The notes below the pieces were generated by a model that was not told where the DNA came from, searched no databases, and saw only the letters and a list, made by a program, of their open reading frames with translations. A stretch of DNA of 64,000 bases from Confluentibacter lentus (GTDB lineage: Bacteria; Bacteroidota; Bacteroidia; Flavobacteriales; Flavobacteriaceae), in contig NZ_NIHE01000005.1 in NCBI RefSeq assembly GCF_002806995.1, forward strand, positions 1-64,000, written 5' to 3'. Shown here piece after piece: positions 45,601 through 55,124 of this stretch (position 1 is the first letter of the stretch; each line of letters starts with the position of its first letter). The position numbers and the translations under genes are program-made.

Positions 45601-46422
45601 ATCCATAACTATAAAATTAAAGAAAACGACTTACAAGGGTCTTTAAGACGTGAGAAGTTTACAATTTCTGTAGGAGATGAGTTGCCAGCTGGTATCATTA
45701 AACTTGCTAAAGTATATATCGCTAAAAAGCGTAAACTTAAAGTAGGTGATAAAATGGCAGGACGTCATGGTAATAAAGGTATTGTAGCTCGTATTGTTAG
45801 AGCAGAAGATATGCCTTTCTTAGAAGACGGAACACCTGTTGATATCGTATTAAATCCGTTAGGTGTACCATCGCGTATGAACATCGGACAGATTTACGAA
45901 ACTGTTCTTGGATGGGCGGGTCAAAAATTAGGGCGCACTTATGCAACTCCTATTTTTGATGGTGCTACGATAGATCAAATTAATGAACTGACTGATGAAG
46001 CAGGTATTCCAAGATATGGACATACTTATTTATATGATGGTGGAACAGGAGAGCGTTTTGATCAACCAGCAACGGTTGGTGTCATCTATATGTTGAAATT
46101 AGGACATATGGTTGATGATAAAATGCACGCACGTTCTATCGGACCATACTCATTAATAACGCAACAACCGCTTGGTGGTAAAGCACAATTTGGTGGTCAA
46201 CGTTTTGGTGAGATGGAGGTATGGGCTTTAGAAGCTTATGGCGCTTCAGCTACATTAAGAGAAATTTTAACTGTAAAATCTGATGACGTTATTGGTAGAG
46301 CCAAAACTTACGAAGCTATCGTAAAAGGTGAGCCAATGCCAGAACCTGGATTACCAGAATCATTTAATGTATTAATGCACGAACTTAAAGGTTTAGGCTT
46401 AGACATTAGATTAGAGGAATAA
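42610..46422 (+). CDS. rpoB: DNA-directed RNA polymerase subunit beta
   Basis: Catalytic beta subunit of RNA polymerase, 1270 residues. The start is the ATG at 42610, giving [14 protein letters not shown]. The rifampicin region ([25 protein letters not shown]) and [39 protein letters not shown] are intact and look wild type. The C-terminus has the switch/clamp segment [25 protein letters not shown] hairpin precedes it and another separates it from rpoC. Confidence 0.98.
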   Translation: MLSTQAERLNFSSIVNRTEYPDFLDIQIKSFQDFFQLETKSEERGHEGLYNTFMENFPITDSRNQFVLEFLDYFVDPPRYAIEECIERGLTYSVPLKARLKLYCTDPEHEDFETIVQDVYLGTIPYMTPSGTFVINGAERVVVSQLHRSPGVFFGQSFHANGTKLYSARVIPFKGSWIEFATDINQVMYAYIDRKKKLPVTTLFRAIGFERDKDILEIFDLAEEIKVSKSGLKKYQGRKLAARVLNTWHEDFVDEDTGEVVSIERNEIVLDRDTVLDKDNIEEIIEADVKTILLHKESAQQGDYAIIHNTLQKDPTNSEKEAVEHIYRQLRNAEPPDEETARGIIDKLFFSDQRYSLGEVGRYRMNKKLNLDIGMDKQVLTKEDIITIIKYLIELINSKAEIDDIDHLSNRRVRTVGEQLSQQFGVGLARMARTIRERMNVRDNEVFTPIDLINAKTLSSVINSFFGTNQLSQFMDQTNPLAEITHKRRLSALGPGGLSRERAGFEVRDVHYTHYGRLCPIETPEGPNIGLISSLSVFAKVNSMGFIETPYRPVTNGAVDIKNAPVYLSAEEEEGKLIAQATVKVDGNGKILHDKVIARMEGDFPVIDPSNLHFTDVAPNQISSISASLIPFLEHDDANRALMGSNMMRQAVPLLLPQAPIVGTGLERQVASDSRVLINAEGSGVVLYVDANEIRIQYDRTEDEAAVSFDSDVKTYPLVKFRKTNQGTSINLKPIVVKGDKVTKGQVLCEGYATQKGELALGRNMKVAFMPWKGYNFEDAIVISEKVVREDIFTSIHVDEYSLEVRDTKLGNEELTNDIPNVSEEATKDLDENGMIRIGAEVKPGDILIGKITPKGESDPTPEEKLLRAIFGDKAGDVKDASLKASPSLNGVVIDKKLFSRAVKDKRKRAQDKDDITHLEAIYDAKFEDLKTILIDKLFNIVNGKTSQGIFNDLGEEVLPKGKKFTLKMLNAVDDYAHLISGKWTTDDHTNKLVADLIHNYKIKENDLQGSLRREKFTISVGDELPAGIIKLAKVYIAKKRKLKVGDKMAGRHGNKGIVARIVRAEDMPFLEDGTPVDIVLNPLGVPSRMNIGQIYETVLGWAGQKLGRTYATPIFDGATIDQINELTDEAGIPRYGHTYLYDGGTGERFDQPATVGVIYMLKLGHMVDDKMHARSIGPYSLITQQPLGGKAQFGGQRFGEMEVWALEAYGASATLREILTVKSDDVIGRAKTYEAIVKGEPMPEPGLPESFNVLMHELKGLGLDIRLEE

Positions 46423-46429
46423 TGAATTT

Positions 46430-46459
46430 CATGGTTCAGACGAATTAGTCTGAACCATG
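46430..46459 (+). other. Hairpin between rpoB and rpoC
   Basis: A perfect 12-bp stem (46430-46441 with 46448-46459) and a six-base loop GAATTA, with no T-run after it. Probably an mRNA processing or stability element. Confidence 0.65.
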
Positions 46460-46503
46460 GATTCTATATAATGTTTACAAATAATTCGATATCACCATAT
46501 ATC

Positions 46504-49500
46504 ATGGCAAGAAAACAAGATAAGAATACAGTAAAAAGATTTAACAAAATCACAATTGGTTTAGCATCGCCAGAATCAATTTTAGCGGAGTCTAGAGGCG
46601 AGGTTTTAAAACCAGAAACTATCAATTATCGTACCCACAAACCAGAAAGAGATGGTTTGTTCTGTGAGCGTATTTTTGGTCCAGTTAAGGATTATGAATG
46701 TGCTTGCGGTAAATATAAAAGAATTCGCTACAAAGGCATCGTTTGCGATCGTTGTGGTGTAGAAGTAACTGAAAAGAAAGTGCGTCGTGATCGCGTAGGG
46801 CATATCAATTTAGTGGTGCCAATTGCTCATATCTGGTACTTCCGTTCGTTACCAAATAAAATAGGATATCTTTTAGGCTTACCGTCTAAAAAATTAGATA
46901 TGATTATCTATTATGAGCGTTATGTGGTTATTCAACCGGGTAATGCAAAGAATGAAGATGGAGAGCCATTACAAACGATGGATTTCTTAACAGAGGAAGA
47001 GTATTTAAATATACTGGAGTCACTTCCACAAGATAATCAATATTTAGATGACCACGACCCTAACAAGTTTCTTGCTAAAATGGGTGCGGAGTGTTTAATT
47101 GAATTGTTGGCTAGAATTGATTTAGAAGCGTTGTCTTATGAATTACGCCATAAAGCGAATACTGAAACTTCTAAGCAACGTAAAACGGAAAGTTTAAAAC
47201 GTTTACAAGTTGTTGAATCGCTTCGTGAATCGAATCAAAATAGAGAAAACCGTCCTGAGTGGATGATTATGAAAGTCATTCCAATCATCCCACCAGAATT
47301 ACGTCCGTTAGTGCCGTTAGATGGTGGTCGTTTTGCAACATCAGATTTAAATGATTTATACCGTCGTGTGATCATCCGTAACAATCGTTTAAAAAGATTG
47401 GTGGAGATTAAAGCTCCTGAAGTGATTTTACGTAATGAAAAACGTATGCTTCAAGAGTCTGTAGATTCATTATTTGATAATACACGTAAATCTTCGGCTG
47501 TAAAAACCGATTCTAACAGGCCATTAAAATCATTATCAGATTCATTAAAAGGTAAACAAGGACGTTTCCGTCAAAACCTTTTAGGAAAACGTGTCGATTA
47601 TTCTGCACGTTCTGTTATTGTTGTGGGACCAGAATTAAAATTACATGAATGTGGATTGCCAAAAAACATGGCCGCAGAATTATACAAACCTTTCGTTATC
47701 AGAAAATTGATTGAAAGAGGTATTGTAAAAACTGTAAAATCTGCAAAGAAAATTATAGATAAAAGAGAACCTGTAGTTTGGGATATTTTAGAAAACGTTT
47801 TAAAAGGACATCCAGTACTTTTAAATCGTGCTCCTACATTACACAGACTAGGTATTCAAGCATTTCAACCAAAATTAATTGAAGGGAAAGCCATTCAGTT
47901 GCACCCTTTAGTGTGTACAGCGTTTAACGCGGATTTTGATGGTGACCAAATGGCGGTACATTTACCATTAGGTCCAGAAGCTATTTTAGAGTGTCAATTA
48001 TTAATGTTGGCATCTCACAATATCTTAAATCCAGCGAACGGTTCACCAGTTACTGTACCATCTCAAGACATGGTTCTTGGTCTGTATTACATGACCAAGT
48101 TACGTAAGTCTACACCAGATGCACCAGTAAAAGGTGAAGGTTTAACTTTCTATGCACCAGAAGAAGTTGAAATCGCTTTTAATGAGAAAAAAGTAGACTT
48201 AAACGCAGCTATTAAAGTAAGAACTTTAGATATTAATGCCGATGGTAAATTAGCACCAACAATTATTGAAACTACTGTTGGTCGTGTGTTATTTAACCAA
48301 AAAGTGCCACAAGCAGCAGGTTATATTAATGAGGTACTTACCAAAAAGTCGTTAAGAGATATTATTGGAAACATTCTTAAGTTCACATCTGTTCCTGAAA
48401 CAGCTGATTTCCTTGATGAAATTAGAACTTTAGGATTTAAGTTTGCATTCCAAGGTGGATTGTCATTCAGTTTGGGTGATATTATTATTCCACCAGAAAA
48501 ACAAGGTATGATTGATAAAGCCAATACGCTTGTTGATGGTATCATGGCCAACTATAATATGGGTCTTATTACAAACAACGAACGTTATAACCAGGTTATT
48601 GATATATGGACTTCTACCAATGCTGAATTGACTGAATTGTCAATGAAACGTATTCGTGAAGACCAACAAGGGTTTAACTCGGTGTATATGATGCTTGATT
48701 CTGGAGCTCGTGGATCTAAAGAACAAATTCGTCAGCTTACAGGGATGCGTGGTTTGATGGCGAAGCCTAAAAAATCGAATGCAGGTGGAGGAGAGATTAT
48801 TGAAAATCCGATTCTTTCTAACTTTAAAGAAGGTCTTTCAATTTTAGAATACTTCATTTCTACACACGGTGCTCGTAAAGGTCTTGCCGATACGGCTTTA
48901 AAAACGGCCGATGCTGGTTACTTAACCCGTCGTTTGGTGGACGTTTCTCAAGATGTTATTATTAATACAGTAGATTGTGGTACTTTAAGAGGTGTTGAAG
49001 TTGAGGCATTAAAGAAAAATGACGAAGTTGTTGAAACTCTTGAAGAAAGAATTGTAGGTCGTGTATCATTAAATGATGTTTACAACCCGTTAACTGAAGA
49101 ATTGTTAGTAGCTTCTGGAGAATTAATTGACGATGATGTTGCCAAAGCGATTGAAGAATCTCCAATTGATGCTGTTGAAGTACGTTCTGCTTTAACTTGT
49201 GAAGCATTAAAAGGCATTTGTGCTAAATGTTACGGACGTAACTTGGCTACAGGCAAAATGGTTCAACGTGGTGAAGCGGTTGGTGTTGTTGCAGCTCAGT
49301 CTATTGGAGAGCCTGGAACACAGTTAACACTTCGTACATTCCACGTAGGGGGTATTGCAGGTAACATTTCCGAAGAAAATAAATTAGCCGTTAAATTCAA
49401 TGGTATTGCAGAAATTGAAGATTTAAAAACAGTCAAAGGACAGGACAGCGAAGGTAATGCGATTGATATTGTTATTTCACGTACCTCTGAGATTAAACTT

Positions 49501-50805
49501 GTTGATAAGAAAACAGGTATTACTTTAAGTACCAACAATATTCCTTACGGCTCTACTATTTATGTTAAAAATGGACAAGAATTAACCAAAGGTGATGTGG
49601 TTTGTACCTGGGATCCATACAACGGTGTTATTATTTCTGAGTTTGCTGGAAAAATCAAATATGAGAATATAGAGCAAGGTATGACTTATCAAGTGGAGAT
49701 TGATGAGCAAACAGGTTTCCAAGAAAAAGTAATTTCTGAATCTAGAAACAAGCGATTAATCCCAACACTTCATATTGAGGATGGAAAAGGAGAAATCATA
49801 CGTTCCTACAACTTACCAGTTGGTGCCCACTTAATGATTGATAATGGAGAGAAAATTAATGTTGGTAGAATATTAGTTAAAATTCCAAGAAAATCATCTA
49901 AATCTGGAGATATTACAGGAGGTTTACCACGTGTAACTGAGTTGTTCGAAGCACGAAACCCTTCCAATCCAGCGGTGGTAAGTGAAATTGATGGTGTTGT
50001 TTCTTTTGGAAAAATCAAAAGAGGTAACCGCGAGATTGTCATTGAATCTAAATTAGGAGAGGTTAAGAAATATCTAGTAAAATTATCTAATCAAATTCTT
50101 GTTCAAGAGAATGATTACGTAAAAGCGGGTATGGCATTATCTGATGGTTCCATCACGCCTAACGACATATTGGATATTAAAGGGCCATCTGCGGTTCAGC
50201 AATATTTAGTGAATGAAGTACAAGAAGTATATCGTTTACAAGGTGTGAAAATCAACGACAAACACTTTGAGGTTGTTGTAAGACAGATGATGCGTAAAGT
50301 GAGGATTATTGATTCTGGTGATACCTTGTTCTTAGAAGATCAATTGGCTCATAAAGATGATTTTATCATGGAAAATGATGCCATCTTCGGAATGAAAGTG
50401 GTAGAAGATGCTGGAGATTCAGTAAACCTTAAACCAGGTCAAATTATAACACCTCGTGTATTAAGGGATGAAAACTCTATTTTACGTAGAGAAGATAAAA
50501 AACTTGTTGAGGCAAGGGATGCAAGACCTGCAACCGCTACGCCAATATTACAAGGTATTACTAGAGCATCACTTCAAACAAAATCATTTATTTCGGCAGC
50601 ATCGTTCCAAGAAACAACGAAGGTTCTTAACGAAGCGGCAGTTGCTGGAAAAATTGATGATTTAGAAGGACTTAAAGAAAATGTAATTGTAGGACACAGA
50701 ATTCCAGCAGGAACAGGTATGCGTCGCTACTCTGATATTATCGTAGGTTCTAAAGAAGAGTTTGATGAAATGATGCAAGTAAAAAAAGAATTAAATTATA
50801 ATTAA
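46504..50805 (+). CDS. rpoC: DNA-directed RNA polymerase subunit beta'
   Basis: Catalytic beta' subunit, 1433 residues from the start at 46504 ([16 protein letters not shown]); an in-frame ATG at 46471 would add 11 residues unlike the family. Zinc-ribbon cysteines 66, 68, 81 and 84 (CACGKY...CDRCG) are present, and the active-site Mg motif NADFDGDQM supplies Asp477, Asp479 and Asp481. The second zinc site ([16 protein letters not shown]) and the trigger-loop region [16 protein letters not shown] are present. A REP-like palindrome and a terminator follow. Confidence 0.98.
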   Translation: MARKQDKNTVKRFNKITIGLASPESILAESRGEVLKPETINYRTHKPERDGLFCERIFGPVKDYECACGKYKRIRYKGIVCDRCGVEVTEKKVRRDRVGHINLVVPIAHIWYFRSLPNKIGYLLGLPSKKLDMIIYYERYVVIQPGNAKNEDGEPLQTMDFLTEEEYLNILESLPQDNQYLDDHDPNKFLAKMGAECLIELLARIDLEALSYELRHKANTETSKQRKTESLKRLQVVESLRESNQNRENRPEWMIMKVIPIIPPELRPLVPLDGGRFATSDLNDLYRRVIIRNNRLKRLVEIKAPEVILRNEKRMLQESVDSLFDNTRKSSAVKTDSNRPLKSLSDSLKGKQGRFRQNLLGKRVDYSARSVIVVGPELKLHECGLPKNMAAELYKPFVIRKLIERGIVKTVKSAKKIIDKREPVVWDILENVLKGHPVLLNRAPTLHRLGIQAFQPKLIEGKAIQLHPLVCTAFNADFDGDQMAVHLPLGPEAILECQLLMLASHNILNPANGSPVTVPSQDMVLGLYYMTKLRKSTPDAPVKGEGLTFYAPEEVEIAFNEKKVDLNAAIKVRTLDINADGKLAPTIIETTVGRVLFNQKVPQAAGYINEVLTKKSLRDIIGNILKFTSVPETADFLDEIRTLGFKFAFQGGLSFSLGDIIIPPEKQGMIDKANTLVDGIMANYNMGLITNNERYNQVIDIWTSTNAELTELSMKRIREDQQGFNSVYMMLDSGARGSKEQIRQLTGMRGLMAKPKKSNAGGGEIIENPILSNFKEGLSILEYFISTHGARKGLADTALKTADAGYLTRRLVDVSQDVIINTVDCGTLRGVEVEALKKNDEVVETLEERIVGRVSLNDVYNPLTEELLVASGELIDDDVAKAIEESPIDAVEVRSALTCEALKGICAKCYGRNLATGKMVQRGEAVGVVAAQSIGEPGTQLTLRTFHVGGIAGNISEENKLAVKFNGIAEIEDLKTVKGQDSEGNAIDIVISRTSEIKLVDKKTGITLSTNNIPYGSTIYVKNGQELTKGDVVCTWDPYNGVIISEFAGKIKYENIEQGMTYQVEIDEQTGFQEKVISESRNKRLIPTLHIEDGKGEIIRSYNLPVGAHLMIDNGEKINVGRILVKIPRKSSKSGDITGGLPRVTELFEARNPSNPAVVSEIDGVVSFGKIKRGNREIVIESKLGEVKKYLVKLSNQILVQENDYVKAGMALSDGSITPNDILDIKGPSAVQQYLVNEVQEVYRLQGVKINDKHFEVVVRQMMRKVRIIDSGDTLFLEDQLAHKDDFIMENDAIFGMKVVEDAGDSVNLKPGQIITPRVLRDENSILRREDKKLVEARDARPATATPILQGITRASLQTKSFISAASFQETTKVLNEAAVAGKIDDLEGLKENVIVGHRIPAGTGMRRYSDIIVGSKEEFDEMMQVKKELNYN

Positions 50806-50809
50806 TTGT

Positions 50810-50831
50810 GATTCCTGCGGAGGTAGGAATC
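50810..50831. repeat. REP-like palindrome, copy 2
   Basis: GATTCCTGC-GGAG-GTAGGAATC, a 9-bp stem (one G.T) with a four-base loop, followed by TG. It resembles the element at 37661-37680. Confidence 0.5.
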
Positions 50832-50839
50832 TGTCAAAA

Positions 50840-50877
50840 CAAAAGCCTTCATGTATATTAACTTGAAGGCTTTTTAA
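50840..50877 (+). terminator. Terminator of the rpl-rpo operon
   Basis: The stem AAAGCCTTCA/TTGAAGGCTTT extended past one mismatch, a six-base loop and five T; 35 bases past the rpoC stop. Confidence 0.88.
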
Positions 50878-50893
50878 TTCAAATCATGAGATT

Positions 50894-51211
50894 ATGTCAA
50901 ACGAAAAAGATAAGCCAAAACAAGGGCAAATTAACATAGAGTTAGACGAGAATATAGCTGACGGAATCTATTCTAATTTGGCCATTATTAACCATTCTGT
51001 TTCTGAATTTGTGGTAGATTTTGTGAGTATTATGCCTGGGGTGCCAAAAAGCAAAGTAAAATCCAGAATTATATTAACGCCTCAACATGCTAAGCGTTTA
51101 TTGAAAGCTTTGGGTGAAAATGTGGCCAGATTTGAACATTCTCATGGTGAAATTAAGGATTACGAACAACCGCCAATACCTTTGAATTTTGGTCCAACGG
51201 GGCAAGCGTAA
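50894..51211 (+). CDS. DUF3467 domain protein
   Basis: A 105-residue cytoplasmic protein. The core (INIELDENIADGIYSNLAIINHSVSEFVVDFVSIMPGVPKSKVKSRIILTPQHAKRLLKAL, about 17-76) is that of DUF3467, a family common in Bacteroidota and of unknown function. The proline-rich C-terminus QPPIPLNFGPTGQA is conserved. A decayed second copy follows directly. The gene lies between the rpoC terminator and its own terminator, so it is transcribed alone. Confidence 0.88.
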   Translation: MSNEKDKPKQGQINIELDENIADGIYSNLAIINHSVSEFVVDFVSIMPGVPKSKVKSRIILTPQHAKRLLKALGENVARFEHSHGEIKDYEQPPIPLNFGPTGQA

Positions 51212-51219
51212 AAAAACAA

Positions 51220-51317
51220 AAAATGCGAGAAGTGTTTAACTTTTGAAAGGTTGTTCGAAATGTTTCAATGAACAACCTCCCATCCCATTAAATTTTGGAC
51301 CAACAGGACGAGCATAA
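51220..51317 (+). pseudogene. Relic of a second DUF3467 gene (3' end only)
   Basis: Bases 51273-51317 encode QPPIPLNFGPTGRA and a stop, matching the last 14 residues of the upstream gene (QPPIPLNFGPTGQA). Of 10 base differences in 45, nine are silent. The part before it (51220-51272) resembles the parent's last section only weakly and is out of frame, so the gene is dead. The pattern points to a once-functional paralogue rather than a recent partial duplication. Confidence 0.75.
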
Positions 51318-51320
51318 ATT

Positions 51321-51356
51321 AAAAGCCCTTTGAAATCAATTCAAAGGGCTTTTTTG
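51321..51356 (+). terminator. Terminator after the DUF3467 gene and relic
   Basis: A perfect 14-bp stem (51321-51334 with 51340-51353), a 5-base loop and a T-run. It is 109 bases beyond the intact gene's stop but only 4 bases beyond the relic's. Confidence 0.9.
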
Positions 51357-51381
51357 TTTAAAAACACATTTATGGTTGAAT

Positions 51382-51618
51382 TTAGCTAGCTTGTTTCACT
51401 GCGTTCATTCTGAATTTTAAAGCTCCAGAAGGACACCTTTTGATTTGATTTATTATTTTTTCTGATTCAGTATCGTCTAAGTTAATCCAAGGAATAATCG
51501 AAAAACTAAAAACGTCAGATAATTCTTTGGCACAGATTCCTGATTGAACACATATACTAGGTTCAAACGTTACTGTAATGTCTTTGTTACTAAATTCATT
51601 GTCATCAGTATTTTTCAT
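51382..51618 (-). CDS. Small 4Fe-4S mono-cluster-like protein (Fer4_19/YjdI type)
   Basis: A 78-residue protein whose pattern (VTFEPSICVQSGICAKELSDVF...PWINLDD...IINQIKRCPSGALKF) fits the divergent 4Fe-4S mono-cluster family, often found alone or joined to CDGSH iron-sulfur domains. Cysteines 23, 29 and the one in RCPSGAL are visible; a fourth ligand is not obvious. Probable electron-transfer or Fe-S role, not proven. It is transcribed toward the DUF3467 terminator. Confidence 0.8.
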   Translation of the reverse strand: MKNTDDNEFSNKDITVTFEPSICVQSGICAKELSDVFSFSIIPWINLDDTESEKIINQIKRCPSGALKFRMNAVKQAS

Positions 51619-51695
51619 GGCAGTTCAATTTGGGGTTAAACTTTAATCTAAAGTCTTTAATATTATTGTTTTAATAAAATAAAATCGTCGTTTCG

Positions 51696-53282
51696 TTAAA
51701 ATTCTGAGGTAAAATGAAACTTTAAGCTTGGGTATTTTTGTTGCGTCATTTCCAGGGAAAAATGGGAATCCGCCAAAAACACCAATTGGTTTTGTTTGTC
51801 TTTTGCCAAAAATCGTTGTTTGACCCTCATAAAATCTTTGTATTCTTCACTTTTAGAATCTTTTGGATCCACCCAACAGGCTTTATATACATTTAAATTT
51901 TCATAAGTACATTTAGCACCGTATTCGTGTTCAAGCCTGTATTGAATCACTTCGTATTGTAAAGCACCAACGGTTCCAATGACTTTTCTGCCATTAAGTT
52001 CCAAGGTAAATAACTGCGCAACCCCTTCATCCATTAATTGGTCAATGCCCTTAAATAACTGTTTCGATTTTAAAGGATCGGCATTATTAATATATCTAAA
52101 ATGTTCAGGAGAAAAACTAGGAACCCCTTTATAATTAATAACTTCACCTTCGGTCAGCGTATCTCCAATTTTAAAATTCCCAGTATCATGAAGTCCCACG
52201 ATGTCGCCTGCGTAGGAGATATCTACAATCTCTTTCTTTTCTGCAAAAAAAGCATTCGGACTAGAGAATTTTAATTTTTTTCCATGTCTAACGTGCAAGT
52301 AAGGTTTGTTTCTTTCAAACGTTCCAGATACGATTTTTACAAACGCTAATCTATCTCTATGGTTTGGATCCATGTTAGCATGTATTTTAAATACAAACCC
52401 AGAGAATTTATCTTCTTCGGGTGTTACTAAACGTTCCTCACTTTGTTTTGGTCTTGGTTTAGGGGCAATTTCAATAAAGCAATCCAACAATTCCCTAACA
52501 CCAAAATTATTTAAAGCCGAACCAAAAAAGACGGGTTGTAATTGTCCGTTTAGGTAAGCGTCTTTATCAAACGGTGGATAAATACCTTCAACCAATTCTA
52601 TTTCTTCTCGCAGTGTATTTGCCGATTTTTCACCAACGAGTTTGGTTAATTCAGGAGATTCTAAATCAGATATCTCAATAGTTTCTTCAATATTCTTTCT
52701 GCTATCACCACTAAAAAGGTTGATGTTTTTTTCCCAAATATTATAAATCCCTTTAAAGTCGTAACCCATGCCGATCGGGAAACTTAAAGGGGTCACACTC
52801 AAACCTAATTTTTGTTCCACTTCATCTAGCAAATCAAAAGCATCTTTCCCCTCTCTATCCATTTTGTTGATAAACACAATCATAGGAATATTCCGCATAC
52901 GGCAAACTTCAACTAATTTTTCAGTCTGTTCCTCAACACCTTTTGCCACGTCAATCACTACAATCACACTATCAACAGCCGTTAAAGTTCTAAAAGTGTC
53001 TTCAGCAAAATCCTTATGCCCTGGTGTGTCTAGAATATTGATTTTAATACCATCATATTCAAAAGCCAAGACAGAAGTTGCAACCGAAATACCACGTTGG
53101 CGTTCAATTTCCATGAAATCGCTCGTAGCTCCTTTTTTAATTTTATTACTTTTTACAGCACCAGCTTCTTGGATTGCGCCTCCAAAAAGAAGCAATTTTT
53201 CAGTCAAAGTAGTTTTCCCAGCATCTGGATGTGAAATGATGCCAAAGGTACGTCTGCGTTGTATTTCTTTTAAAAAACTCAT
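51696..53282 (-). CDS. prfC: Peptide chain release factor 3
   Basis: Ribosomal GTPase that recycles RF1/RF2 after termination. The G1 motif HPDAGKTT is at 18-25, then DTPGHKDF (G3) and NKMDRE (G4). The RF3-specific C-terminal domain (GTVGALQYEVIQYRLEHEYGAKC) distinguishes it from EF-G. Length 528 is full. A minus-strand promoter box TATCTTTG lies 22 bases upstream. It is divergent from idi. Confidence 0.96.
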   Translation of the reverse strand: MSFLKEIQRRRTFGIISHPDAGKTTLTEKLLLFGGAIQEAGAVKSNKIKKGATSDFMEIERQRGISVATSVLAFEYDGIKINILDTPGHKDFAEDTFRTLTAVDSVIVVIDVAKGVEEQTEKLVEVCRMRNIPMIVFINKMDREGKDAFDLLDEVEQKLGLSVTPLSFPIGMGYDFKGIYNIWEKNINLFSGDSRKNIEETIEISDLESPELTKLVGEKSANTLREEIELVEGIYPPFDKDAYLNGQLQPVFFGSALNNFGVRELLDCFIEIAPKPRPKQSEERLVTPEEDKFSGFVFKIHANMDPNHRDRLAFVKIVSGTFERNKPYLHVRHGKKLKFSSPNAFFAEKKEIVDISYAGDIVGLHDTGNFKIGDTLTEGEVINYKGVPSFSPEHFRYINNADPLKSKQLFKGIDQLMDEGVAQLFTLELNGRKVIGTVGALQYEVIQYRLEHEYGAKCTYENLNVYKACWVDPKDSKSEEYKDFMRVKQRFLAKDKQNQLVFLADSHFSLEMTQQKYPSLKFHFTSEF

Positions 53283-53303
53283 ATGTTATATGCAAATGGG
53301 ATG

Positions 53304-53311
53304 CAAAGATA
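53304..53311 (-). promoter_or_regulatory. -7 box (TATCTTTG) of prfC
   Basis: Perfect TAnnTTTG on the minus strand, 21 bases before the start codon. Confidence 0.5.
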
Positions 53312-53385
53312 CTTTATAAATATGATTTGGGAATTTTGATTTTAGAATTTCTTGTTAAGATTGATTATATTAATGTTTTACTTGG

Positions 53386-53393
53386 TATTTTTG
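53386..53393 (+). promoter_or_regulatory. -7 box (TATTTTTG) of idi-queD, 7 bases before the ATG
   Basis: Perfect TAnnTTTG; TTG at 53361-53363 is 22 bases upstream. The transcript would start at or within a few bases of the start codon at 53401. Confidence 0.55.
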
Positions 53394-53400
53394 TTCTACT

Positions 53401-53928
53401 ATGAAAGAAGAACAAGTGATCCTTGTAAACGAAAAGGACGAACAAATTGGCTTAATGCCAAAAATGGAAGCGCATGAAAAAGCATTGTTGCATCGTGCAT
53501 TTTCAGTGTTTATTTTTAATGACAATAATGAATTGATGCTTCAGCAACGGGCTTTAACCAAATACCATTCGCCCGGACTTTGGACCAATACATGCTGTAG
53601 CCATCAACGTGAAGGTGAAAGCAATATTCAAGCTGGCAAAAGACGTTTATTTGAAGAAATGGGATTTGTGGTCGATTTACAAGAATCCATCTCATTTATT
53701 TATAAAGCACCTTTTGATAATGGACTGACTGAACACGAATTTGACCATATTTTGATTGGTAATTATAATGATGCACCAATTATTAATCCGGAAGAAGTTG
53801 CCAGTTGGAAATGGATGTCACTTGAAACCGTAAAAAATGATATTTTAGAAAGGCCAGGGCTTTATACTGAATGGTTTAAGATTATTTTTGATAAATTCTA
53901 CGAACATATAAACATCTCTAAAAAATGA
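53401..53928 (+). CDS. idi: Isopentenyl-diphosphate delta-isomerase, type I
   Basis: Nudix-fold enzyme interconverting isopentenyl and dimethylallyl diphosphate for isoprenoid synthesis. It has HRAFSVFIFN at 31-40, the catalytic Cys region WTNTCCSHQ (Cys66), the GKRRLFEEMGF Nudix helix (about 79-89) and the Glu-bearing LTEHEFDHILIG. Length 175 is normal for type I. The stop overlaps the queD start by 4 bases (ATGA), so they form an operon, a common pairing in flavobacteria. Confidence 0.95.
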   Translation: MKEEQVILVNEKDEQIGLMPKMEAHEKALLHRAFSVFIFNDNNELMLQQRALTKYHSPGLWTNTCCSHQREGESNIQAGKRRLFEEMGFVVDLQESISFIYKAPFDNGLTEHEFDHILIGNYNDAPIINPEEVASWKWMSLETVKNDILERPGLYTEWFKIIFDKFYEHINISKK

Positions 53929-54335
53929 ACGTAACCGTTAGTAGAAAAGCGCATTTTAATGCAGCGCATAGACTCTATAGAAAAGATTGGACTGATGAGA
54001 AAAACAGTTTAATTTTTGGAAAATGTAGCAATCCAAATTATCATGGACATAATTACGAGCTCATTGTAAGTGTTACGGGAGAAATTGATAAGGAAACGGG
54101 TTATGTAATTGATATTCAGTTTTTAAAGGATATCATAAAAGAGGAGGTGGAAGATGCTTTCGACCATAAAAACTTAAATGTAGAAGTACCTGAGTTTAAA
54201 GATTTGAATCCAACCGCTGAACATATAGCCGTTGTTATTTACAACAAGATAAAGCCAAAATTAAAACCAAATTTACACTTAGAAATTACTCTTTACGAAA
54301 CACCACGTAATTTTGTAAGTTATTCTGGCAAATAG
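53925..54335 (+). CDS. queD: 6-carboxytetrahydropterin synthase family protein (QueD/PTPS)
   Basis: Zinc enzyme that converts 7,8-dihydroneopterin triphosphate in queuosine (or pterin) biosynthesis. The zinc ligands are His15 (NAAHRLY), His40 and His42 (YHGHNYEL); the catalytic Cys is at 34 (FGKCSNPNY). The DHKNLN and PTAEHIAVVIY segments complete the family pattern. Length 136. No other que gene is adjacent, so a 6-pyruvoyltetrahydropterin synthase role cannot be excluded. It is coupled to idi by a 4-base overlap. Confidence 0.9.
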   Translation: MNVTVSRKAHFNAAHRLYRKDWTDEKNSLIFGKCSNPNYHGHNYELIVSVTGEIDKETGYVIDIQFLKDIIKEEVEDAFDHKNLNVEVPEFKDLNPTAEHIAVVIYNKIKPKLKPNLHLEITLYETPRNFVSYSGK

Positions 54336-54379
54336 CATGCACATTGATACACTATCAAGTTTGAATCATTTTAAATAAA

Positions 54380-54412
54380 AAAATTCCCAAGAAGTATACT
54401 TGGGAATTTTAT
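54380..54412. terminator. Bidirectional terminator between queD and the 54413-54781 gene
   Basis: A perfect 12-bp stem AAAATTCCCAAG/CTTGGGAATTTT with a 7-base loop; A- and T-rich flanks allow it to act for both converging genes. Confidence 0.85.
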
Positions 54413-54781
54413 TTAACAAGCTGTTCTGTTTACGGTAAAATGTTTGTTCTCTTTGGGAAAATCAAAAAACGCACTAGAAATTCGTTCTTGGTAATTTGTT
54501 GCAGATTTTTCTTTTGTAACGATAATGTTTACCCAATAGCTACCCTCATTTTGTTTTACTAATTGGGCTTGTATGGTTAGTTTGTCGTTAACAAAGGCAT
54601 TCTTATACATTTTGAATTTGAAATTTCCAATATCAGGAACCCCTTGTAAATAAAATTCCTTAACGGGATAAGTAGCAACTGTTTTTATTTTATCATAAAG
54701 TATATGTGGTAATAAAAAGCCATTTGCATTGCTTATATCTTTAGTTACTATAAATGATGTGTTTATATGATGTGTTTTCAT
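54413..54781 (-). CDS. Uncharacterised protein, possibly a divergent hotdog-fold thioesterase
   Basis: I do not recognise this 122-residue protein with confidence. The middle and C-terminal pattern (FKMYKNAFVNDKLTIQAQLVKQNEGSYWVNIIVTKE...RISSAFFDF) resembles the second half of hotdog acyl-CoA thioesterases, where a 'vGD.l.i.A.v...g.ss..i.v.v' strand-turn precedes a final F.FV strand. The N-terminal catalytic helix (SNANGFLLPHILYDKIKTVA) lacks the usual acidic residue and glycine-rich turn. It ends in a lone cysteine. It has no signal peptide and stands alone with a shared terminator. Confidence 0.6.
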   Translation of the reverse strand: MKTHHINTSFIVTKDISNANGFLLPHILYDKIKTVATYPVKEFYLQGVPDIGNFKFKMYKNAFVNDKLTIQAQLVKQNEGSYWVNIIVTKEKSATNYQERISSAFFDFPKENKHFTVNRTAC

Positions 54782-54942
54782 GATTTTATTTTTTAAGGGT
54801 ATAACAATAATGGATACAAATTGTGTTTGTGAAATATAGTATGCATGACTTTTTTACAGGCATTTACATTGAATACAAACTGAAGCTTTTGGGTAATGGA
54901 ATTAAATGTTTTCATGGTTTTTAAAATTTAAATTGATATAAA

Positions 54943-54972
54943 ATAAAAAAGGTGCTTTAAAAAAAGCACCTT
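54943..54972 (-). terminator. Terminator of the candidate RNA
   Basis: An 8-10 bp stem (AAGGTGCTTT/AAAGCACCTT) with a four-base loop; on the minus strand it is followed by a six-T run. Confidence 0.88.
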
Positions 54973-55121
54973 GATTTGTTATAGATATAATTATATTATT
55001 AACGTTTATTCAAGATGCATATAACGGTCTTTGGTTTTAAGACATACGAACGTGTCCGACATATTCTGTTGGGAAATGCGGTTGCAAATTTGGTTATATG
55101 ACATCTTACTTGAATTCATAG
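54944..55121 (-). ncRNA. Candidate structured RNA, 6S-like (possible Flavo-1/6S-Flavo type)
   Basis: A minus-strand transcription unit of about 178 bases bounded by a perfect promoter (TTG-N19-TATATTTG, 55154-55125) and an intrinsic terminator (54972-54944). Its core ends pair: ATTC, AAGATG and CATATAAC (55117-55093) pair with GTTATATG, CATCTT and GAAT (about 55026-55007), 18 bp with two small bulges on the 5' strand. Inside are a wide, asymmetric open loop and a small apical hairpin (GACA/TGTC). A rod with a closing stem and a large central bubble is the 6S RNA plan; Flavo-1 is a flavobacterial RNA of similar size, from memory and not checked. A 37-codon ORF (55119-55006) runs through it but uses both stem arms, so I prefer RNA. 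Confidence 0.7.
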
Positions 55122-55124
55122 AAA

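Noticed and set aside
52768-53319. A 183-codon plus-strand ORF opposite prfC
   Set aside because: prfC has complete GTPase and RF3 motifs; the antisense ORF is a frame shadow and Ser/Ile/Pro-rich without family features.
55006-55119. 37-codon minus-strand ORF (MNSSKMSYNQIC...) with its own promoter and terminator
   Set aside because: At first read as a small-protein gene. Its two ends form the long stem of the candidate RNA, so a structural RNA explains it better; kept as an alternative in the RNA entry.
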